11,227 bases of DNA from NCBI GenBank assembly GCA_009885905.1, contig VFJU01000080.1, positions 1-11,227 of the forward strand, in the 5' to 3' direction. The notes under the pieces were generated by a model. That model had not been told where the DNA came from and did no database searches. It saw only the letters and a program-made list of their open reading frames with translations. Of this stretch, positions 5,963-11,227 are shown in pieces; the first letter of the stretch is position 1, and each line of letters opens with the position of its first letter. Source of the stretch: Verrucomicrobiota bacterium (lineage in GTDB: Bacteria; Verrucomicrobiota; Verrucomicrobiia; Verrucomicrobiales; Akkermansiaceae). A program made the translations under genes and the position numbers.

Positions 5963-7690
5963 TTAAATATCCTGCCCCACCGCTTTAAGGGTTAAGAATA
6001 ATTCTTGCCATTTGCGGAGCCGAGGTTCGATTGACAACCGATCACTTGCTAGCTGAGATCTAACCACATTCAATGAGGAGGCATAATCTTGAAAAACAAT
6101 GCGCAGCGCCTCTTCGTAATCTGCGTGTAAAGTGCTCGCAAAGCCTCCACAGGTATCAAGCAATCGTCTTTGGAAATCGGAGGTAATTGTCCTGCGAGTC
6201 ATTGATGCTACAATAATACCACCCAAGAAGAATGCTCCAGCGAGGCTGCAAAAAATCACCGGTAACCACGATATACCCAGCGCACCACAGACAGCCCCTA
6301 TCGTGAGAAATACCAGCGTAGTAAAAGTGAACGATTTGAGCGCAACGTTACGGCTGCGGAGGTCTTTATCGAGTTGATTGCGGACTTTGAGATTATCGAT
6401 CCCTTGATAGGCTGCACGACCCAGCCTTTGCACAAAGCTTTTTTGAGCGATTTCAAGGGTTGCGTTGAGTGATTCCAAGCTACCCAAATCCACATCCATC
6501 GTTGTTTTCACCCGCTCACCAAGTTCCGTCCAATGATTTCTGCAGAATTCGACGACCTCGAGACCGTCAGTTTCCGCAACAGCCTCAACAGCACCTTGCA
6601 ATCGATCGACGAAGACAGCTTCAATCGCTGGCCCAGTTCGATCTCCCAAAAATAAGTAAATAAATGAGCGAAAAGCACCGATTCTGCGGCGCAAGCGCTT
6701 GGATACCCAAACCGCTTCAGTCTCGAAAATCTCCGCGACAGTCACCAAATGGCGAGGTAAGCGCATCACAAATTTTTCGCGAATGCCATCGATTTCGCGT
6801 TCGATCGTATCAAGAAACCGACCATGCTCATGGAGCTCGTGCTTTTGCTTCTCTAAGCAATCTTCGATCGTTCGCAAAGCCTCCGCGGTCTTGCCATACC
6901 ATTCTTCTAGCAGTGCTTTTCGGACGAGCGAATTACAAATCTGATCTGAGATAAATTTTTCTAACTCTAAGTAACCACTTTCTCGTAGAATATCTAACTG
7001 ACGTGGACTAACACTCTTTGCTTGATGAGAATTTTTTCCTGATACCGCATACATCCTCGGCACGTGGCCGATTCGTTTGATAGCCAAATCCGCCATGTGA
7101 CCAAAAATCACTTTGATGTCGATCGCTTCTCGTAAGTCTGACTGTTGAATAATCAAAACTACGCGTTTGAGTAAATCCGGAGAGAGTTCAGAGATGAGAT
7201 TCCATGTGGCGGCACACCACGGATTCGTCACGGGGAACACAAAAAATAAAACATCAGCAGCCGGCAAAAAACGAGCAATAGCCTCTCGATGAGCTGGCAG
7301 CATCGCGTTGGTGCCCGGCGTATCAATCACGTTAAAATCTTTCAGAAATAACAGTGGTCGATGAATCTCATCAAGTAGCGGTGACAATTCGATCTCACAA
7401 GCAGGTTTGCCAAATCGATACCAGCAAACACGATTGGTTTCCGGCAGAGCATTCACTCTACAAAGATCGCTTCCGCAGAGGCCGTTGATCATGGTTGACT
7501 TGCCTGCATTAACCTCGCCCAGCACGACAAAATAAAATGGTGCACTGAGACTGAGCTTGACCTCATCTAACTTTAGTTGACCACAGATATCCGTATCTGT
7601 TTCAGCAGCTAGCGCTACTACGTTGTGGATCAAGCCGACAAGCCGGTCACGCGTCGCAAAGTAACGCTCGCCGAACATGGGGTAACTCAC
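5963..7690 (-). CDS. Dynamin-like large GTPase with a C-terminal transmembrane pair
   Basis: A 575-residue protein with an N-terminal dynamin-type GTPase domain. G1/P-loop is GEVNAGKST (58-66), the G2 threonine is probably T85 in LPETN, G3 is DTPG (123-126), the G4 position reads QQSD (182-185) instead of the usual (N/T)KxD, and a G5-like AVSGKNS lies at 215-221. A long helical region with charged coiled-coil character (about 255-310) leads to two adjacent hydrophobic segments (about 452-472 and 475-497), which could form a membrane hairpin or paddle as in bacterial dynamin-like proteins. The short helical tail after 500 would fold back. Proteins of this class remodel or fuse membranes after GTP-driven assembly; the specific role here is unknown. 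Translation may start at GTG 7690 or at ATG 7678 (M5); neither has a Shine-Dalgarno sequence. It begins 20 bases after the deacetylase stop, so the two are probably one transcript. Confidence 0.85.
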   Translation of the reverse strand: MSYPMFGERYFATRDRLVGLIHNVVALAAETDTDICGQLKLDEVKLSLSAPFYFVVLGEVNAGKSTMINGLCGSDLCRVNALPETNRVCWYRFGKPACEIELSPLLDEIHRPLLFLKDFNVIDTPGTNAMLPAHREAIARFLPAADVLFFVFPVTNPWCAATWNLISELSPDLLKRVVLIIQQSDLREAIDIKVIFGHMADLAIKRIGHVPRMYAVSGKNSHQAKSVSPRQLDILRESGYLELEKFISDQICNSLVRKALLEEWYGKTAEALRTIEDCLEKQKHELHEHGRFLDTIEREIDGIREKFVMRLPRHLVTVAEIFETEAVWVSKRLRRRIGAFRSFIYLFLGDRTGPAIEAVFVDRLQGAVEAVAETDGLEVVEFCRNHWTELGERVKTTMDVDLGSLESLNATLEIAQKSFVQRLGRAAYQGIDNLKVRNQLDKDLRSRNVALKSFTFTTLVFLTIGAVCGALGISWLPVIFCSLAGAFFLGGIIVASMTRRTITSDFQRRLLDTCGGFASTLHADYEEALRIVFQDYASSLNVVRSQLASDRLSIEPRLRKWQELFLTLKAVGQDI

Positions 7691-7710
7691 AGAACAATTG
7701 GGGGTGAAGC

Positions 7711-8634
7711 TTAATAGCTGGGTGCAGACGCTCCCATTTGAGCGCTCGACGCATCGGTCTTCATCGCTAACAACTGAGAAACGGTGACAAATTTAAACCC
7801 TCGGCGCAGCAGACCATCAAGGGTGGCTGGCATGGCATCTACCGTCTGTCCGTGTAGATCGTGAGCGAGAATAATACCACCGGAGGAAGCCCCAGCCAGG
7901 ATACGAGAAGTGACTACACTGGCTCCTGGTCGTTTCCAATCGAGTGGGTCTACGGACCAAAGAATCACTGGATAACCGAATTCCTTATGCACCAATTCAC
8001 GCTGACGCTGCAGCAATCCACCGTAGGGTGGCCGCATGGTTCTTGGTCTTACCCCAGCTGCCCGACCGATTGCATTTTGGCAACGACTCATCTCTTGGCG
8101 GAGTTCGCTGTCACTGAGTTTACTGAGCAGTCGGTGGGTTTGCGAGTGGTTGCCGACCTCGTGCCCTTCTGCTACGGTGCGCCTGACAATTTGCGGATAG
8201 ATCTCCACGCTGCGACCGATCACGTAGAAAGTTGCCTTGATGTTACGAGCTCGCAGCATGTCTAACAAACGCGGTGTATTTTGCGGATGCGGACCATCAT
8301 CAAATGTCATCGCAATGTAATTCCCAGAAACTAACACACGGGAAAAAGCGATGCCGGCATCATTTGAAAAATTTGAGCTAAGCGAGTTATCAGGATTTCG
8401 CGGCACTGGGCCTCGGATTGCAGGGGTGCGGTAAGCTGAATTTGCAGTTGTCTTGGTGGCTGCAGCACCGCTCAGAGTCCTTGATGGATCAGCTACAGCA
8501 CAACCAGAAAGAGTGGCTGCGAGCAGCATAAATCCGCGACGCGAAAGCGGCGATTGGCTAACTGATTCAGGCAAATCAGCTCGAATCGAGGTGCTAAGAA
8601 CCTTGTAAGCCGACGAGTGAAGAGGATTTTCCAT
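7711..8634 (-). CDS. Polysaccharide deacetylase (CE4/NodB) lipoprotein with Tat-like signal
   Basis: A 307-residue protein with a complete NodB homology domain. Motif 1 is TFDDGP (catalytic D112 and metal ligand D113), motif 2 is NHSQTH (metal ligands H163 and H167), motif 3 is RPPYG (201-205), motif 4 is DPLDW (229-233) and motif 5 is LAH with H258. Such enzymes remove N-acetyl groups from peptidoglycan, chitin-like or other GlcNAc polymers using a metal ion. The N-terminus has a long polar n-region, a twin-arginine SRRGF (31-35), a hydrophobic core and a lipobox LSGC with C45, so export through Tat followed by lipidation is likely. A low-complexity Ser/Ala/Thr linker follows. I chose the ATG at 8634 over a TTG at 8652; no Shine-Dalgarno sequence supports either. 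It lies 54 bases after thiD and 20 bases before the dynamin-like gene, all on the minus strand. The substrate cannot be told from sequence. Confidence 0.92.
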   Translation of the reverse strand: MENPLHSSAYKVLSTSIRADLPESVSQSPLSRRGFMLLAATLSGCAVADPSRTLSGAAATKTTANSAYRTPAIRGPVPRNPDNSLSSNFSNDAGIAFSRVLVSGNYIAMTFDDGPHPQNTPRLLDMLRARNIKATFYVIGRSVEIYPQIVRRTVAEGHEVGNHSQTHRLLSKLSDSELRQEMSRCQNAIGRAAGVRPRTMRPPYGGLLQRQRELVHKEFGYPVILWSVDPLDWKRPGASVVTSRILAGASSGGIILAHDLHGQTVDAMPATLDGLLRRGFKFVTVSQLLAMKTDASSAQMGASAPSY

Positions 8635-8688
8635 AGAAATTGTGAGCAGCAAATTGCTTAGGACAAGTTACGTATCTCCGAAATGATG

Positions 8689-9510
8689 TCACGCCTCGTT
8701 TTTTGACAAAAACGTCCCTTGGTTCAGGGCGTGTAGAGTGCGACCTTGTGCAGTTGTAAACTCATATGACTCACTCAGGGCTTCACTTAAAAAGTTTTTA
8801 GCTATTTTGACGGCTCCAGAAAGTGGTACTCCAACCGCGAGCGCCGCGGTAATTGCTGCTGAAAGCGTGCACCCCGTCCCGTGAGAGCCTGCCACCTTAA
8901 TTCTTTGTGCACGAAACGACCAGGCTACCCCGCCATCGACTAATAAATCCACACACTCCGCTCCATCCAAGTGCCCTCCTTTTAATAAGACTGCAGCACC
9001 AAACAATGTCTCGAGTTCTCGGGCCGCCAACTCCATCTCAGATTCGTGCGCGATCATTTTGCCTAACAATACATTCGCCTCGGGTAGATTCGGAGTGATG
9101 ACACGCGCCAATGGTAGCAACAACTCGCGGTAGGCGACCACCGCGTCCGTCTCCAACAAAGGGGTCCCGGTTGATGCGATCATCACCGGATCCACCACGA
9201 GCGGAATGTGAGGAAAATCACTAAGAATCTCCGCCACCGCTGCCACGTGCGACGCAGAAAAAAGCATCCCTGTTTTGATCGCTGCGACTGGAAAACTATC
9301 TAAAAGTAGCAAGATTTGATCTCGAACGATTTCCACCGGCACTGGATGCACCGCGCGCACCACCTGCTGCGTTTCGGACACCACGCAAGTGATCGCCGTT
9401 AATCCGTGAACACGGAAGTGCTGAAATATTTTTAAATCGGCCTGGATTCCCGCCCCTGCAGAACAATCGGAGCCGGCGATCGTTAATGCGACAGGAATTA
9501 AATTACTCAT
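8689..9510 (-). CDS. thiD: Hydroxymethylpyrimidine/phosphomethylpyrimidine kinase
   Basis: A cytoplasmic ribokinase-family enzyme that phosphorylates hydroxymethylpyrimidine and its monophosphate to HMP-PP for thiamine synthesis. From the ATG at 9510 the protein is 273 residues, normal for ThiD. It shows the N-terminal AGSDCSAGAGIQADLK substrate-site signature (12-27), the VVDPVM strand (105-110), TPNLPEA (139-145), LLKGGH (175-180) and the catalytic anion-hole loop HGTGCTLS with C214. The reading frame stays open upstream to a TTG at 9543, but homology begins only after M at 9510. No other thiamine gene is adjacent, and I saw no TPP riboswitch elements in the leader. It is the first gene of a minus-strand run with the deacetylase and the GTPase; the functional link is not obvious. 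A vitamin B6 salvage kinase of the same fold is a less likely alternative. Confidence 0.93.
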   Translation of the reverse strand: MSNLIPVALTIAGSDCSAGAGIQADLKIFQHFRVHGLTAITCVVSETQQVVRAVHPVPVEIVRDQILLLLDSFPVAAIKTGMLFSASHVAAVAEILSDFPHIPLVVDPVMIASTGTPLLETDAVVAYRELLLPLARVITPNLPEANVLLGKMIAHESEMELAARELETLFGAAVLLKGGHLDGAECVDLLVDGGVAWSFRAQRIKVAGSHGTGCTLSAAITAALAVGVPLSGAVKIAKNFLSEALSESYEFTTAQGRTLHALNQGTFLSKNEA

Positions 9511-9626
9511 AACGCTTGATAGCGCTTGTAGCGCATCGGGCAACCCTTGTTTCTCAGTATCAAATTCTCATGCCAACGACCTAGCGTCGCCACAAGCAAT
9601 TTAAGAAATTCCCTTGCGATCGTAGC
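9511..9626. promoter_or_regulatory. Divergent intergenic region between thiD and the M20 peptidase gene
   Basis: These 116 bases separate the divergent starts of thiD and the peptidase gene and should hold promoters for both. No confident -35/-10 pair was found on either strand. On the minus strand a TTGGCA and a GATACT are only 9 bases apart, too close to work as a pair. An imperfect duplication, GCTTGATAGC followed by GCTTGTAGC, spans about 9514-9534 directly next to the thiD start. No TPP riboswitch core and no small reading frame of interest were recognised. Confidence 0.35.
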
Positions 9627-10982
9627 GTGGCAGCGACAACCATTGCCAGCGTGACTCCCGAACTTGAAAATCTATTTTCGTTTCTCCGTTTTCCTAGCGT
9701 CTCCACCGACACTCGCAACGCGCCTGACGTCCGAGCATGTGCTGAATGGCTGGTCGCCAAACTTGCAGCGATGGGTCTCGCCACCGAACTCCACGAGACG
9801 CCTAAACACCCAGTTGTCATCGCCCGCAACGAGCACGTCGCCGATCGTCGCACGGTGATGATTTACGGACATTACGACGTACAACCTGTCGACCCATTGG
9901 AACTCTGGACGAGCGATCCATTCGAACCGATCATTCGTGATGGGAAAATTTGGGCTCGCGGCGCCACGGACAATAAAGGGCAGATGATGGCCCACGTCCT
10001 CGGCGTCGAAAAAACCCTGAGAGAGCATGGCGAATTACCCGTGAATTTGATCTTCTTATTTGAAGGAGAGGAGGAAATCGGCAGCCCAAACCTTGCGGCA
10101 TTTTTGCTTGAGCATCGCGAGGCCCTTAAATGCGACGTTATTGCGATTTCAGACACGGGGATGGTCGCACCTGGAGTGCCGACACTCGGATATGGACTGC
10201 GCGGCATCGCCTGTTGCGAAGTTATTTTGCGGGGGCCGAAAACAGATTTACACTCAGGTCTCTTTGGCGGAGCCGTGGCGAACCCCGCGTCTGCGATCGC
10301 ACAACTGGTGGCGAGCCTTCATCTTTCTAACGGTAAGGTCTCCATTCCAGGATTTTACGAAGATGTTATTCAGTTAGAAGATTGGGAAAGAAAAATGTGG
10401 TCCAAAGTACCCGGTGTGAGCGATGCCGATTACCTCGCCGTCACCGGATGCGCCGCGTTGTTTGGAGAAGCTGGATATTCCTCCGCAGAACGTACATGGG
10501 CCCGCCCAACGGCAGAAGTGAACGGCATCGGGGGCGGTTATCAAGGAGAAGGTACCAAGACAGTTCTCCCATCGCACGCGTTCGCGAAGTTATCATTTAG
10601 GCTTGTTCCAGACCAATGCCCAGAGGACATCCTGAAAAAAGTCAAAAGCCACCTTGAGCGCCACTGCCCCGCTGGCGTAGTAATGGAAATCCGCCTCGGT
10701 CATACTGGCCAGCCTTATGTCACAGACCCCAACTCGAAATTTGCTCTCGCTGCTCAAAATGCTCTCCGCTTGTCGTTCAATGCCGAACCCATGCTGATCC
10801 GCGAAGGTGGTAGTATCCCCATTGTACAAACTTTTCGCGACATACTTGGCGTGGATACCTTGCTGCTAGGTCTCGCTTTATCTGATGCACAAGTCCACGC
10901 ACCCAATGAAAATTTCCCCATCGTAAATTTCGAGGCGGGAATCCGTTTGAATCAGGCACTGCTCAAGGAGCTTGCAAAATAA
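9627..10982 (+). CDS. M20-family metallopeptidase (dipeptidase-like)
   Basis: A 451-residue zinc peptidase of the M20 family, in the branch with cytosolic dipeptidases of the carnosinase/Dug1 type. Metal ligands and catalytic residues are visible: H82 and D84 in [11 protein letters not shown], bridging D115 in GATDNKGQ, general base E149 and metal ligand E150 in [10 protein letters not shown]176 in ISDTGM, and H424 in VHAPNENF. The lid/dimerisation domain lies between about 195 and 385, with DLHSGLFGG and the conserved [17 protein letters not shown]. No signal peptide is seen, so it is probably cytoplasmic and cleaves dipeptides or short peptides. The start is a GTG at 9627; an in-frame TAG at 9582-9584 and the lack of another start codon limit alternatives. 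No Shine-Dalgarno sequence is present. glnS follows 58 bases downstream on the same strand. Confidence 0.93.
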   Translation: MAATTIASVTPELENLFSFLRFPSVSTDTRNAPDVRACAEWLVAKLAAMGLATELHETPKHPVVIARNEHVADRRTVMIYGHYDVQPVDPLELWTSDPFEPIIRDGKIWARGATDNKGQMMAHVLGVEKTLREHGELPVNLIFLFEGEEEIGSPNLAAFLLEHREALKCDVIAISDTGMVAPGVPTLGYGLRGIACCEVILRGPKTDLHSGLFGGAVANPASAIAQLVASLHLSNGKVSIPGFYEDVIQLEDWERKMWSKVPGVSDADYLAVTGCAALFGEAGYSSAERTWARPTAEVNGIGGGYQGEGTKTVLPSHAFAKLSFRLVPDQCPEDILKKVKSHLERHCPAGVVMEIRLGHTGQPYVTDPNSKFALAAQNALRLSFNAEPMLIREGGSIPIVQTFRDILGVDTLLLGLALSDAQVHAPNENFPIVNFEAGIRLNQALLKELAK

Positions 10983-11040
10983 ATCACTCCGATCATCTAG
11001 GAGCGCTTACTTACGGTTACCATTTCCTCTCGTTTTCATA

Positions 11041-11227
<187 letters not shown>

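Noticed and set aside
6664..6954. Plus-strand open frames within the GTPase gene
   Set aside because: They are shadows of the coiled-coil part of the GTPase, with unusual composition and no motifs.
7861..8265. 134-codon plus-strand open frame inside the deacetylase gene
   Set aside because: It lies opposite the conserved NodB motifs and shows no domain, signal or start context of its own.
9511..9626. TPP riboswitch upstream of thiD
   Set aside because: A CTGAGA word occurs on the minus strand, but the second conserved THI-box arm (CCTGA type) and the pairing helices are missing.
10983..11040. Possible terminator between the M20 gene and glnS
   Set aside because: Only a 4-bp CTCC/GGAG stem with no T-run follows the stop, so read-through into glnS is more likely.

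Overview
The window looks like a chromosomal stretch of a Gram-negative bacterium, most likely in the Verrucomicrobiota (PVC group). This is inferred from how the proteins read (a ThrRS without TGS domain, a PVC-like CdsA signature, an EF-hand/Gly-Pro secreted protein, a TlpA-type thioredoxin fold), not from any database search. It is gene-dense, with nine complete protein genes and two genes cut by the edges. No tRNA, rRNA, CRISPR array, insertion sequence or phage gene is visible, and no stretch over about 140 bases lacks a gene.

Layout from left to right. The plus strand opens with the 3' end of a FabZ-type dehydratase gene (1-129), then thrS (237-2111). thrS meets head-on, with one base between stop codons, a minus-strand cluster: cdsA (5358-4438), dxr (4441-3263, joined to cdsA by an ATGA overlap) and a secreted thioredoxin-fold protein that has lost both active-site cysteines (3210-2113). 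From the divergent region 5359-5495 a small secreted EF-hand protein with a Gly/Pro/Lys tail is read on the plus strand (5496-5894). It ends at a convincing rho-independent terminator (5924-5959). A second minus-strand cluster follows: thiD (9510-8689), a polysaccharide deacetylase with a combined Tat/lipoprotein signal (8634-7711), and a membrane-anchored dynamin-like GTPase (7690-5963). From the divergent region 9511-9626 an M20 dipeptidase-like gene (9627-10982) and the start of glnS (11041 onward) run on the plus strand.

Most genes are housekeeping: fatty-acid or lipid A supply (fabZ), phospholipid precursor (cdsA), MEP isoprenoid pathway (dxr), thiamine (thiD), aminoacylation (thrS, glnS) and peptide breakdown (M20). 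The less ordinary part is a set of envelope-related proteins: the cysteine-less TlpA-like protein, the EF-hand protein, the deacetylase and the dynamin-like GTPase.

I found no clear undescribed multi-gene system. The best second-look items are the absence of Shine-Dalgarno sequences at every start, the cysteine-less thioredoxin domain, the EF-hand protein with its internal duplication and repeated tail, and the deacetylase/dynamin-like GTPase pair.
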